This document shows positions 9,401 through 17,335 of a DNA stretch of 64,000 nt, piece by piece. The DNA lies in NCBI RefSeq assembly GCF_021390535.1, contig NZ_JAJUXG010000005.1, positions 292,932-356,931 on the forward strand. Direction: 5' to 3'. The translations under genes were made by a program, and so were the position numbers. The notes beneath the pieces were generated by a model, which was given only the letters and a program-made list of their open reading frames with translations, ran no database searches and was not told the DNA's origin. Source of the stretch: Dyadobacter sp. CY312 (GTDB lineage Bacteria; Bacteroidota; Bacteroidia; Cytophagales; Spirosomataceae). Position 1 is the first letter of the stretch. Each line of letters begins with the position of its first letter.

Positions 9401-9647
9401 CTTCTGCTATGTAGCCAATAAATGATACTACCAATGTGGAAGCATTGGTCGATACGCCAAGTGTATAGGCACCATTTACATCAGAAAGCGTACCGCTCGA
9501 CGTGCCCTTCACAGCCACGGATGCTCCCGGTAACGGACTGCCGTCTGTGGCGTCGGTAATGATCCCGGTTATTGTTCGCTCCTGAGCCTGGCTATATCCA
9601 ACCCCTCCGAGAAGAAGCCAGAGCAATAATATAAATCTGTTTTTCAT
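6468..9647 (-). CDS. SusC/RagA-family TonB-dependent outer-membrane transporter
   Basis: 1059-residue outer-membrane importer driven by TonB. It has a signal peptide ending near SQAQ, a carboxypeptidase-regulatory-like domain (ITGIITDATDGSPLPGASVA), a plug domain with LLNEVVVTALGISREKRALG and the SusC hallmark NPDDIENISVLKGPSAAALY, and a long beta-barrel ending in the aromatic YGLNVNVKF. It is complete and of the usual length. It precedes the SusD gene in one operon. No N-terminal anti-sigma-interacting (STN) domain is visible, so control by a FecI/FecR-type system is not indicated. Confidence 0.95.
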   Translation of the reverse strand: MKNRFILLLWLLLGGVGYSQAQERTITGIITDATDGSPLPGASVAVKGTSSGTLSDVNGAYTLGVSTNASTLVVSFIGYIAEEVVLDNRDKINVALKADTKLLNEVVVTALGISREKRALGYAVQEIKAEALQTRPTNALSALSGKVAGLQVVSAGGNMGGSSRVLLRGINSISGNNQPLYVIDGTPIDNADLNSAATSAGSGGKDVGNMIQDINPDDIENISVLKGPSAAALYGTRAANGVILITTKKGKENSKVNLTLNTGIEFEKIVRLPKRQKLYGGGFSNTFQKVNIGGEEYNISEYAVDESWGPKLDGTPVLHWYNLDPENTAEYLQPQPWVYPKNDVHSFFETGVANTNSFSVSGGTSNSTYRLSYTNKNVNGTVPNSSMNRNSLNFSGSTQLGKVKIFNSFNYMKNTSTGRPWTGATNRNIILEAFQWGAVQVDYNKLKNYKRADGTQILWNRSGWQNTPAGEAAKFIDNPYWSAYESYLEENRDRFYGNVGVVYDVNDWLKISGKVNGDLYQYQYQDRIAVYSRTQSQYQEYNNTFSEFNYELLASANKSWNDLSLNVNVGGNLMNQKRRISDQVTQGGLILPEYYNLKNASSVLTNSNSYHKQINSLFGSFSLGYKSLLFVDGTVRNDWSSTLPVDRNSFIYPSVTTSLILSELKGINEIAWLDFAKIRLGWAQVGNDTDPYQLQRAYEATQAFDGLAGYKLPERLNNQLLKPEITSSWETGLSLQALKNRIGLDVTYYDNVSRNQIINIPVSSAFGYDSKVINAGKINNKGIEITLSGTPIRQNGFEWNSTLNWSRNQNKVISLAPGVNTFQLTNSLVTLVAREGEQYGQLLGYDFVYAADGQKVIKADGTYERGQQLTPLGSVLPKYLFGFQNNFTYKNFNLGFLIDGRVGGKFFSQTYKVAMYAGILDKTAANGIRETGVILDGVKGTVTYNSDGTYEVTNTTPNDTRITAQAWARGEYSGPTPQTIFDASFVKLREVTLGYSLPLTGKLVKSVYFGLYGRNLANIYAASKYIDPEMTSSGGNIQGIEGGNIPVPATYGLNVNVKF

Positions 9648-10095
9648 AAAATTGTATTTTGGTGAGATTCGTTTATTTTGAATTGTCTTTGTATTTGTAT
9701 TAAATCAGTCAATTTTAGTTTTATCTTATTTTGATTTAAATTCATTAATTGAAATAATATTTTGCACATTCTAATATTTTTAGATCATTAAATACGAGAT
9801 TTCTGAAAATCTTCTGCAAAAGTAATTAATATTTTTTAAATAATTAATCTCTATCGGTATTATATACTAATAATTATAATTGTCTTTTTTTAATATTATG
9901 GGAACTAAAATGTAACTGACTGTTGAATAATGCGAAAGCGGTTGGGTTTGTATTACGTACACTTACAAGTAAAGCAATGTCGAAAGCAGAACCAGGAGGT
10001 CAGAGTGTGACCAGGCGGACTTTAATTTACTGTCGATCAATAGGAAGTGACGAAAATTGTCATTGTCCGTAATCATTGCAATAATCCTTTTTCCT
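9648..10095. other. AT-rich divergent promoter region between susC and the Rpn gene
   Basis: Nothing coding was recognised. The part nearest susC is very AT-rich and probably carries its promoter and a leader of about 160 bases. The part nearest the Rpn gene is more GC-balanced and shows no clear promoter. A TTG at 10057 would extend the Rpn frame by 13 residues but is an unlikely start. Confidence 0.6.
9817..9824 (-). promoter_or_regulatory. Candidate -7 promoter element for susC
   Basis: On the minus strand the sequence TACTTTTG matches the Bacteroidota -7 consensus TAnnTTTG exactly, about 170 bases ahead of the susC ATG. The expected TTG at -33 is not clear (the area is TTA-rich). Confidence 0.4.
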
Positions 10096-11025
10096 ATGCG
10101 TAGAAAGAATGATATCCTGTTAAAAAGTGCGTTTGAGGAAGCTTTCCCCGATCTGCTGCGCTTCTACTTTAAGGATGCCGACATTATTTTCGATATACCT
10201 CGGGGTTTCGAATTTCTGGATAAAGAACTGAATGAACTCTTTCCCGATTTAGAAAAAAAGGGCGGGAGCCGTGTGGTGGATATGCTTGTGAAGGCATTTC
10301 TGATGAGTGGTAAAGAAGAATGGATTCTGATCCATCTGGAAATTCAGGGCGACAGAACCGATCAATTTGCTTTCCGCATGTTTCAGTATTGGTATCGCAT
10401 CTACGACCGTTATGGTGTGGACATCGCTGCATTAGTAGTTTACACAGGCGGGAAGAACCAGAGTCAGCCGAACTATTTTCATAAGGATTTCCTTGGAACT
10501 GAAATTCTTTACAAATACAACACTTATCACATTCTGGATCACAGTGAAGCGCAGCTCTTAGCGATGAATAATCCGTTTGCCCTCATCGTGCTTACAGCTC
10601 AGAAGGCACTGCTTGTTGGTAAAATACCGGAGGAAGAACTAGGGGAGCATAGGCTGACCATTGCACGCGCACTCATTCACAGTAAGAATTACAATAGCCA
10701 GCAAATCAGGCGTTTTCTCTTCTTTCTGACAACGTTTATTCGGATTGAAAATCCTGAAATAAATATTAACTTTGAAAAGCACATTGAATTATTAACCGGA
10801 AAAACCACAGCTATGGGAATCATTGAAACCATAAAGATGCTTGCGAAGGAGGAGGGAATAGAGGAAGGCCTGGAAAAGGGTATTGAAAAAGGCGAGCTGA
10901 AAAAAAGCTATGAGGTTGTACTAAAATTATTACAAGCCGGGAAATTTACGGTATCAGAAATAGCCAATTTCGCGAGTGTGTCAGAGGCGTTTGTACAGGA
11001 GGTCGAAAAGGAAAACACTAAATAG
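10096..11025 (+). CDS. Rpn/PD-(D/E)XK nuclease-transposase family protein
   Basis: 309-residue member of the Rpn (recombination-promoting nuclease; transposase_31/PDDEXK_2) family. ATG at 10096 (MRRKND) is preferred over a TTG 39 bases upstream. The nuclease core shows the family pattern: FPDLLRFYF near the N-terminus, a conserved Asp in SRVVDMLVKAF, and the E-x-Q pair in WILIHLEIQGD. The C-terminal part is a charged, Gly/Glu-rich repeat (EEGIEEGLEKGIEKGE) followed by a short helical domain. In this family the tail is often variable. E. coli Rpn proteins cut DNA and raise RecA-independent recombination. This copy stands alone with no other mobile-element genes. Confidence 0.85.
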   Translation: MRRKNDILLKSAFEEAFPDLLRFYFKDADIIFDIPRGFEFLDKELNELFPDLEKKGGSRVVDMLVKAFLMSGKEEWILIHLEIQGDRTDQFAFRMFQYWYRIYDRYGVDIAALVVYTGGKNQSQPNYFHKDFLGTEILYKYNTYHILDHSEAQLLAMNNPFALIVLTAQKALLVGKIPEEELGEHRLTIARALIHSKNYNSQQIRRFLFFLTTFIRIENPEININFEKHIELLTGKTTAMGIIETIKMLAKEEGIEEGLEKGIEKGELKKSYEVVLKLLQAGKFTVSEIANFASVSEAFVQEVEKENTK

Positions 11026-11157
11026 TTTTTTGTCGGGTTCTGACCAGCCATGGATTAACCTTCCAAACCACTGATCAACCTTTCACAATTAATTGAGGTG
11101 TAGCCCTTGTGATAAACAGTTATTTTGGTAAACCTGTCGCACCTGACTGATTCCAAA

Positions 11158-12738
11158 ATGTTTAAAAAAGCTACCTCCCAATATCACGATCCTTCACAGC
11201 TTAAAACCAAGCCGTTTAATTTCAGACATATAGAGCAATACTTTTTGCTTGCTGAAAGCAAAGGTGCACTTCAAAGCATTTCCGAAAGAGCCCATCAGGA
11301 TCTGGATCTTGACGATGTTTTTAAATTCATCGACCGTACAACCAGCAGCATTGGGCAGCAATATCTTTATTACCTGCTCAGAACGATTCCTGCGGATCAA
11401 AAGCGAGCCGATCGTTTAGAAGGACTGATAGCGGTGTTTGAGAAAAATGATGAGCTCAAACAAACCGTTTTGGAAGGACTTTCCGGTCTAAATAACAATG
11501 ATGCCTATTACGTCTGCTCTCTTTTTCTTCAAAAGTATATAGCAACTCCAAAATGGTTTTGGATTGTGCCGTTGCTATCTGTTGCAAGCGTGTGCTCGGT
11601 TGTTTTGTCCTTTATTTTTCCTTCTTTTTTGTTTGTAGTAATGCTGCTTCTGGCGGTCAATTTTGCTTTTCATTATTGGAACAAAAATAACCTTTACAAG
11701 TACGCCAGCTCAATTCCACAGCTATCGCGAATGAATACGCTCGCCAAAAAAATACTAACGTTTGACTCTTTCAGAAATGAAAAAGCAAGTTTGTCCGCAT
11801 CGGTCGGTATGCTGGACCGCATGAGTATGTCTATGTCGGTGTTCAAGCTGGAAGCAAAACTGCAAAGTGAGATAGGTATGTTTGTCGAGTACCTTGTGGA
11901 GCTGATCAAGGCACTTTTTCTGATCGAACCGATTTTGTTGTTCAGTACCTTAAAAACACTGGATGCCAGGAGAGCGCAGGTGCGGGAAGTATTTGATTTT
12001 ATTGGTGAAATTGATTCGGCGCTTTCCATTCAGGCATTGCGTGAATCATCGGTTTACAGTTGTATTCCTTCTTTTTCAATAAACGGCAAACAGCTCAATG
12101 TCGTGGGCGTATATCATCCTCTTGTGTTCGGAGCAGTAGCGAATGATATCAGATGCGATCACAAGTCGGTGTTGCTGACCGGCTCCAACATGTCGGGCAA
12201 ATCGACTTTTATAAGAACAATCGGTATTAATGTGCTGCTCGCACAAACAATTAATACCTGTTTTGCTGAGAAATTTGAGACGTACAGAACGAAAATTCAT
12301 TCAGCTATACGTGTTGCAGATGATCTGCTGGATGATAAAAGCTATTACTTCGAGGAGGTTTTAATTATCAAAAATCTGCTTGACGAAAGTGCCTCGGGCG
12401 CCGTTCATCTATTTCTTTTAGATGAGCTTTTTAAGGGAACCAATACCGTGGAGCGCATTGCTGCGGGGAAATCGGTACTCAGTTATCTGAACAGTGGTGC
12501 CAACCTGGTGTTTGTCTCCACGCACGATCTGGAGCTGGGAGATTTTCTGAATGAAACGTTCGACTTGTATCATTTTTCGGAGGTGGTCGAGGCGCGTGAA
12601 ATTTTGTTCGACTACAAGCTAAAACAGGGTACGCTGATAACTACAAACGCCATCAGGATCCTGGAACTTAACAATTATCCTCCGGAAGTAGTCGCCGATG
12701 CACTGCTGGTTGCCCGGCAGTTGAGAAAAAAGAAATGA
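11158..12738 (+). CDS. MutS-related ATPase (MutS core and ATPase domains only)
   Basis: 526-residue protein related to the core and ATPase half of MutS. It has no N-terminal mismatch-recognition domain (no Phe-x-Glu) and no Smr domain, so it is neither MutS1 nor MutS2. Two hydrophobic stretches (about residues 130-175) suggest membrane association, as in other short Bacteroidota MutS-like proteins. The ATPase signature is intact: Walker A GSNMSGKSTFIRT, Walker B LFLLDELFKGTNT and the STHD switch. The chosen ATG is at 11158; an in-frame TTG lies 33 bases upstream. The role is unknown, and a part in mismatch repair is not supported by the domain set. Confidence 0.88.
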   Translation: MFKKATSQYHDPSQLKTKPFNFRHIEQYFLLAESKGALQSISERAHQDLDLDDVFKFIDRTTSSIGQQYLYYLLRTIPADQKRADRLEGLIAVFEKNDELKQTVLEGLSGLNNNDAYYVCSLFLQKYIATPKWFWIVPLLSVASVCSVVLSFIFPSFLFVVMLLLAVNFAFHYWNKNNLYKYASSIPQLSRMNTLAKKILTFDSFRNEKASLSASVGMLDRMSMSMSVFKLEAKLQSEIGMFVEYLVELIKALFLIEPILLFSTLKTLDARRAQVREVFDFIGEIDSALSIQALRESSVYSCIPSFSINGKQLNVVGVYHPLVFGAVANDIRCDHKSVLLTGSNMSGKSTFIRTIGINVLLAQTINTCFAEKFETYRTKIHSAIRVADDLLDDKSYYFEEVLIIKNLLDESASGAVHLFLLDELFKGTNTVERIAAGKSVLSYLNSGANLVFVSTHDLELGDFLNETFDLYHFSEVVEAREILFDYKLKQGTLITTNAIRILELNNYPPEVVADALLVARQLRKKK

Positions 12739-12938
12739 CCGGAAAAGGGTACTTGATCCTTACAGTTTTAGCCGCAACACAGCTGGAATTGTAGTCGGTT
12801 CAAGTCAAGGATATTCTTTTTTGTCAGCTATTTAACTGTCCGGGATCATTTTTTTTGTTTAATTAAGATTGAAAATTGCACGCAGCATTGGTTAACACCT
12901 CATCGCTGATGCTTATCTCTCAAATAAATCCACTCGAT

Positions 12939-13763
12939 ATGAAAACGATTCTTGTTCCCATAGATTTTTCTGAAAATGCTGCACAAGCCATTGCGGCAGC
13001 AAAGGTAATTGCCTCCAAGACCGATGCGGAGCTTGTTTTTCTGCATGCGTATCAGCCCTATATCACAGATATTTCTTTACCTGTTACGGTGAACACGATG
13101 CCCGTTTACAAAGAGCTGGAAGAATCCTACAAGGCGCAGCTTGAAGAGCACGTTGTTCTTGCAAGGCAGGAAGGTTTCAAAACGGAGGGTATCTGGGAAA
13201 CCGGCGGAATCCACGATGCAATCATTAAAAATGCCGAAGACCTGCTTGCCGATCTGATCGTGGTAGGCAGAACAGGCAAGGGTAGTTTTATGGATAAACT
13301 GATAGGCAGCGCTGCAACCAGTATCGCACTGGAAGCGCCATGTCCGGTGCTTGTAATTCCTCCACAGGTTATCAACATTGATTTCAGACGGATCGTATAT
13401 GCCACCCAGTTGGAATATGAAGAAATGAACAATCTGCGGGAGGTGGCAACGCTGGCTCGTTTGCTTGGAGCAAGATTGACCTTTATCAAAATAAGCTCAC
13501 TTGAACAGCCCAACATCCAGTCCGATCAACAATACATTGAGCAGATGACCAGCGGCCTGGGCATACCCGCCAGTGACATTGTGATCCACAAAGGGGGCGG
13601 GGTTGAGGAAGGTATCAAAAAACACTGCAAGGAAGTGAACGCAGATCTTTTAATCGTTTCAACCCGAGAGCGCGGATTTCTGGAACAACTGATCATTAAC
13701 CCGAGTATTACCAAAAAGCTGGTCGTGGAAACAAACATACCACTTCTCGTTTACCATATTTAA
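12939..13763 (+). CDS. Tandem-domain universal stress protein
   Basis: 274-residue cytoplasmic protein with two Usp domains. ATG at 12939 (MKTILVPIDFSENA) is the conventional start; an ATG-less extension upstream is unlikely. Domain 1 ends with the nucleotide-binding pattern GRTGKGSFMDKLIGSAATSI and CPVLVIPP. Domain 2 (about residues 145-274) keeps a weaker version, STRERGFLEQLIINPSITKK, which suggests that ATP binding is mainly in domain 1. It is a single gene, flanked by long spacers on both sides. Confidence 0.92.
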   Translation: MKTILVPIDFSENAAQAIAAAKVIASKTDAELVFLHAYQPYITDISLPVTVNTMPVYKELEESYKAQLEEHVVLARQEGFKTEGIWETGGIHDAIIKNAEDLLADLIVVGRTGKGSFMDKLIGSAATSIALEAPCPVLVIPPQVINIDFRRIVYATQLEYEEMNNLREVATLARLLGARLTFIKISSLEQPNIQSDQQYIEQMTSGLGIPASDIVIHKGGGVEEGIKKHCKEVNADLLIVSTRERGFLEQLIINPSITKKLVVETNIPLLVYHI

Positions 13764-14294
13764 TAATTGGCTGTTGTATTTATGCCACAGATGCACGAAT
13801 TTACACAAATGTGATTCGTATATCTGTGGCATCTATCATTGATGAATTTATAAGATACCATTCGTGACCATCTGTGTATCCGTGTCATTTTTGTGCATCC
13901 GTTTTACTTGCCAGATTTGATAACCTCAAATTCATGGCTGCCAGACTCCACACCAATAATCTTCCAAAAATTTCCTTCTGAAAAGCCTTAATAGATTTTC
14001 CCAAGTGACGCACCTGACTTTTAGCAAACGTTTTGGGTAGATAGACAATTCCGTCCGTATTCACAGGCAGTATAAGTTTTAGTATAGAATGATGAGAGGT
14101 ATTTTCAAAGGATGTTTTTCATAAACGACATCTTGCATAAGTAAATAAGAAAGCGATAATAATCTGATTGTCTGAATTTGTCAAGACCAGGATGAGCAAA
14201 GTTCACATCATCAGGAAGATCCGTGGAAATTATTTCAAGATAAAGAAAGATTTGAATTCCTCCGTACATTTGAATTTTACAAACCCATGCATGT
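13764..14294. repeat. Gene-free spacer with degenerate interspersed repeat and dyad
   Basis: TGCCACAGAT (13783-13792) and ATCTGTGGCA (13822-13831) form a perfect 10-bp dyad with inner ACGAAT/ATTCGT. A further piece with ATCCGTG and GTGCATCCG follows at 13875-13905. The same vocabulary (ATCTGTG, ATCCGTGGC, ACACAGA) recurs near 17.2, 34.2, 37.5 and 45 kb, so this is a dispersed family. There is no U-run after the dyad, so a classic terminator is not indicated. Nothing coding was seen from 13.9 to 14.29 kb. Confidence 0.6.
14265..14272 (+). promoter_or_regulatory. Candidate -7 element for the AraC-family gene
   Basis: TACATTTG matches TAnnTTTG exactly, 22 bases ahead of the ATG at 14295. No TTG is present at the expected -33 distance, so confidence is limited. 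Confidence 0.35.
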
Positions 14295-15194
14295 ATGAAG
14301 GCAATATCGGTTGACGAGTTTTACAGAGAGGTTTCTCAGCTTATTCCCGAAGAGGTTAGCAAGGAGATCGGGCATTTTAATGTTTTCAGTATTGCCGATC
14401 TTGCCAAAACATCACAGGGGAAAATGCCTTACAACCGGAGAGCCTATTATAAAATCAGTTTGATCATCGGTAAAAACAGGGCTGAATATGCGGACAAGGT
14501 AATTGAAATTGAGAAAAGCGCATTGCTATTTGCAACCCCCAAAATTCCTTATCATTATCTTCCTTTGAATGAAGAGCAGTCGGGTCATTTCTGCATTTTT
14601 ACACCTGAATTTTTAACGCAGAGTAAGAGCGGTGTAATTTTGGATGAGCTTCCCATTTTTAAAGCAAATGGTTATCCTATATTCCAACTCTCGGATGAAG
14701 AGACAGCAGAAATTGCTGCCATTATGGCTAAAATGAATAGAGAGCTCTCGTCGGACTATGCTTTTAAATACGATCTGCTCAGAAATTATGTAATGGAACT
14801 GATCCATTACGGTCAGAAACTACAACCAGCTACGGCGCTTTATCCCACCCACAACGCCTCCGCCCGGGTCTCGTCGCTGTTTTTGGAATTGCTCGAAAGA
14901 CAGTTCCCCATTGAGTCCATGGACCAGCAGTTACGTTTGCGAACCGCCAAGGATTACGCAGACACACTTTCGGTTCACGTCAACCATCTCAACAAGGTTT
15001 TGAAAGAAAATACTGGCCACACCACCACGGATCTGATCAGCGAAAGGGTGGTACGGGAAGCCAAGATTATCTTAAAGCAAACCAATTGGAATATCTCTGA
15101 AATTGCAAACTGTCTGGGTTTTGAGCAGGTTGCCCACTTTTCCAATTTTTTCAAAAAACAAACCGAGATTTCACCCATGGCTTTCCGTGGCTAG
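14295..15194 (+). CDS. AraC-family transcriptional regulator
   Basis: 299-residue regulator. The N-terminal half has a cupin-like pattern typical of Bacteroidota AraC proteins (FNVFSIADLAKTSQGKMPYN). The C-terminal HTH_18 domain (about residues 200-298) carries LSVHVNHLNKVLKENTGHTT and a second helix-turn-helix, SEIANCLGFEQVAHFSNFFK. It lies 107 bases ahead of a short-chain dehydrogenase on the same strand. Such pairs are common, and the regulator usually controls the adjacent oxidoreductase. A 12-bp palindrome between them is a likely operator. Confidence 0.92.
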   Translation: MKAISVDEFYREVSQLIPEEVSKEIGHFNVFSIADLAKTSQGKMPYNRRAYYKISLIIGKNRAEYADKVIEIEKSALLFATPKIPYHYLPLNEEQSGHFCIFTPEFLTQSKSGVILDELPIFKANGYPIFQLSDEETAEIAAIMAKMNRELSSDYAFKYDLLRNYVMELIHYGQKLQPATALYPTHNASARVSSLFLELLERQFPIESMDQQLRLRTAKDYADTLSVHVNHLNKVLKENTGHTTTDLISERVVREAKIILKQTNWNISEIANCLGFEQVAHFSNFFKKQTEISPMAFRG

Positions 15195-15229
15195 TTGGTC
15201 AGATTTGAATTTTGTAAATAATGGATTGA

Positions 15230-15268
15230 TGTTTGCAAACACACCTCCTTTCTTTTGCGCCAACTTTG
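15230..15268 (+). promoter_or_regulatory. Palindromic operator and -7 element ahead of the dehydrogenase
   Basis: TGTTTGCAAACA (15230-15241) is a perfect 12-bp palindrome. Twenty bases downstream, CAACTTTG (15261-15268) matches seven of eight bases of TAnnTTTG, 33 bases before the ATG at 15302. The palindrome would then cover about -40 to -30, an activator-like position. The neighbouring AraC protein is the natural candidate to bind it. Confidence 0.45.
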
Positions 15269-15301
15269 TATCATCAAAACAGAACAAAAATTGTAACGAC
15301 G

Positions 15302-16057
15302 ATGAACAAAATAGCATTGGTAACTGGTGGCAGCAGAGGGCTTGGTAAAAACATGGCATTAGCGCTGGCTACAAAAGGAATAGACGTAATTCTTACATAC
15401 AACAGCAAACAGGAGGAAGCACTTGCCGTAGTTGCGGAAATTGAAAAAGCCGGACAAAAAGCAGCTGCATTGCAACTCAATGCTGGTGAAGTAAAAGGAT
15501 TTGACACGTTTTTTGAAAATCTGAAATCAGTATTGGGTACTCATTTCCAGGCTACGCATTTCGACTATTTGATCAATAACGCAGGAATCGGTCTGGGTGC
15601 TCCCTTTGCGGAAACTCCGGAAGAAAACTTTGATCTGCTGATGAACGTGCATTTCAAAGGTGTGTTTTTTCTGACCCAATCCGCCTTGCCTTTCATGAAT
15701 GATGGCGGTGGTATTGTGAATTTATCAACCGGACTAACCCGTTTCACCATGCCGGGTTACAGCACTTATGCAAGTATGAAAGGGGCAATTGAAACGCTCA
15801 CCCGTTATCAGGCAAAAGAATTGGGTGCACGCGGTATTCGTGTAAATGTGATAGCACCTGGTGCAATCGAAACCGATTTTGGTGGAGGTGCTGTGCGGGA
15901 CAACGAACAGGTCAACCAGCACATTGCAGCTGCAACGGCTCTGGGCAGGGTAGGGTTGCCCGATGACATTGGCGGAGTCGTTGCCTTTTTATGTACCGAT
16001 TATGCCAGGTGGGTCAACGCGCAGCGGATTGAAGTTTCCGGCGGAGTGAATCTTTAG
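15302..16057 (+). CDS. Short-chain dehydrogenase/reductase
   Basis: 251-residue NAD(P)-dependent oxidoreductase with a complete classical SDR fold. It has the cofactor motif TGGSRGLGKN near the N-terminus, NNAG (LINNAGIGLG), catalytic Ser in VNLSTG, Tyr-x3-Lys in YSTYASMKGA, and the usual C-terminal ARWVNAQRIEVSGG. It resembles 3-oxoacyl-ACP reductase-like SDRs, but the substrate is not predictable. ATG at 15302 fits the family start. The expression signal and the AraC gene just upstream suggest inducible expression. Confidence 0.92.
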   Translation: MNKIALVTGGSRGLGKNMALALATKGIDVILTYNSKQEEALAVVAEIEKAGQKAAALQLNAGEVKGFDTFFENLKSVLGTHFQATHFDYLINNAGIGLGAPFAETPEENFDLLMNVHFKGVFFLTQSALPFMNDGGGIVNLSTGLTRFTMPGYSTYASMKGAIETLTRYQAKELGARGIRVNVIAPGAIETDFGGGAVRDNEQVNQHIAAATALGRVGLPDDIGGVVAFLCTDYARWVNAQRIEVSGGVNL

Positions 16058-16106
16058 TGGATCTAAACTTAGTAGCTCAATCAGGCTGCAACAAAAGTAG
16101 TTATGA

Positions 16107-16176
16107 TGTCACATTGAGCGGGGTCGAAGGCCTTTTGATTACCCCAAAAGGCATTTCGACTCCGCTCAATGTGACA
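16107..16176. repeat. Long inverted repeat (REP-like hairpin)
   Basis: The outer arms TGTCACATTGAGCGG and CCGCTCAATGTGACA are perfect complements; they are followed inward by GTCGAA/TTTCGAC and CCTTTTG/CAAAAGG. The whole 70-base element folds into one long interrupted hairpin. It sits between convergent genes (SDR on plus, rmlD on minus). Pieces of the same wording (CATTGAGCTCCGTCGAAATG near 34.40 kb, TTCGACTCCGCTCAGACTG near 35.87 kb) occur elsewhere, so it belongs to a dispersed family. Confidence 0.8.
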
Positions 16177-16314
16177 AATTCTACCTATTTTCCTATCCTG
16201 GTACAGCCTCATTGTCAGGAATATAGGTTTAAACAACTTGTTCTCTAAGAACTGTATACTGTTAACTAAAAGCTGTGAACTCAACAAAAATGAATCTCTA
16301 GAAGAAACATACTT

Positions 16315-17166
16315 CTAAGATAACCGTGCAATACACACCGCCAAGCTATCTCTCCAGTAAGGAATTTTAATACCGAAAGTAGTTTTAATCTTGGTTTTGT
16401 CCATCACCGAATACGCTGGACGAACAGCTTTGGTAACGTATTCTGAGGTTTTGACAGGATTTACAATTACCTCTGTGTTGCTGATGTCGAAGATCGTTTT
16501 GGCAAAATCGAACCAGGAAGTAACTCCTTCATTGCTGTAATGGTAAATTCCGTAAGCATCGCTGCCTGAGGCAATCACGTCCAGAACGGCTCCGGCAAGA
16601 TCAATGGCGTATGTCGGCGAGCCGGTTTGGTCGGCGATCACGCCCAACTGGTCTCTTTCACTACCCAAACGAAGCATTGTTTTTACGAAGTTATTGCCAA
16701 ATTCAGAGTACAACCAGCTGGTGCGGATTGTGAAATGTTCTTTCAGTATGCGGGTGATATCCTGTTCGCCCTCCAGTTTGGTAAGACCGTAAATATTTTC
16801 AGGTTCAGCAGGATCGGTTTCAGAAAGCAGCTGAGGCACGTTTCCTTTGAACACGAAGTCTGTTGAAATATGGATCAAAGTGGCATTGTGTTTCTGACAG
16901 GCAACGGCAATGTTCGCAGCACCTTCGCGGTTCACTTTCCGGCAGATATCCTGCTCATCTTCTGCTTTATCAACGGCGGTATAAGCAGCACAGTTGATCA
17001 CAAATCCTGGTTTTTCAGCAGTGAAAAGTTTGTTGAGTAAGTCGCTGTCAAGAATATTGCCTTCCTGCTCAGATGGAAAAGAGATGTCAGTGATGTTTCT
17101 TTCGGCAGCAACTTTTTTAAGGCAGCTACCCAATTGTCCGGATGCTCCGAGGACGACGATGTTCAT
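16315..17166 (-). CDS. rmlD: dTDP-4-dehydrorhamnose reductase
   Basis: 283-residue SDR that makes dTDP-L-rhamnose from dTDP-4-keto-L-rhamnose. ATG at 17166 begins MNIVVLGASGQLGSCLKK, the expected Rossmann start; the longer upstream frame runs into repeat DNA. It has NCAAYTAVDKAEDE, the STDFVFKG strand, the YGLTKLEGE catalytic Tyr-x3-Lys, and TSWLY. It is at the promoter-distal end of the exopolysaccharide locus. rmlA, rmlB and rmlC are not in the window, so the rest of the pathway must be elsewhere. Confidence 0.9.
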   Translation of the reverse strand: MNIVVLGASGQLGSCLKKVAAERNITDISFPSEQEGNILDSDLLNKLFTAEKPGFVINCAAYTAVDKAEDEQDICRKVNREGAANIAVACQKHNATLIHISTDFVFKGNVPQLLSETDPAEPENIYGLTKLEGEQDITRILKEHFTIRTSWLYSEFGNNFVKTMLRLGSERDQLGVIADQTGSPTYAIDLAGAVLDVIASGSDAYGIYHYSNEGVTSWFDFAKTIFDISNTEVIVNPVKTSEYVTKAVRPAYSVMDKTKIKTTFGIKIPYWRDSLAVCIARLS

Positions 17167-17189
17167 AGTTTGTGGTTTTTTCTGCAAAT

Positions 17190-17330
17190 ATAAAAGTAAA
17201 CCGCGGAGTGACACGGCGTTTGGTGCAGAGTTGCATGGAGTTTTTTTAATTTCAAACGAGGAGTTTAGAATTGACAACTCTGCGAAACTCTTTGTGTAAC
17301 TACTAAACTCTGCGTTGAACTCCAAGCCCC
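17190..17330. repeat. Degenerate interspersed repeat (AACTCTGCG/AACTCC family)
   Basis: Spacer between rmlD and the YjbH C-half, with repeated words such as GCAGAGTTG, CAACTCTGCGAAACTC and AAACTCTGCGTTGAACTCC arranged partly as inverted copies. It shares vocabulary with spacers at 34.2, 34.7 and 37.5 kb. No gene was recognised in it. Confidence 0.55.
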
Positions 17331-17335
17331 ATGCC

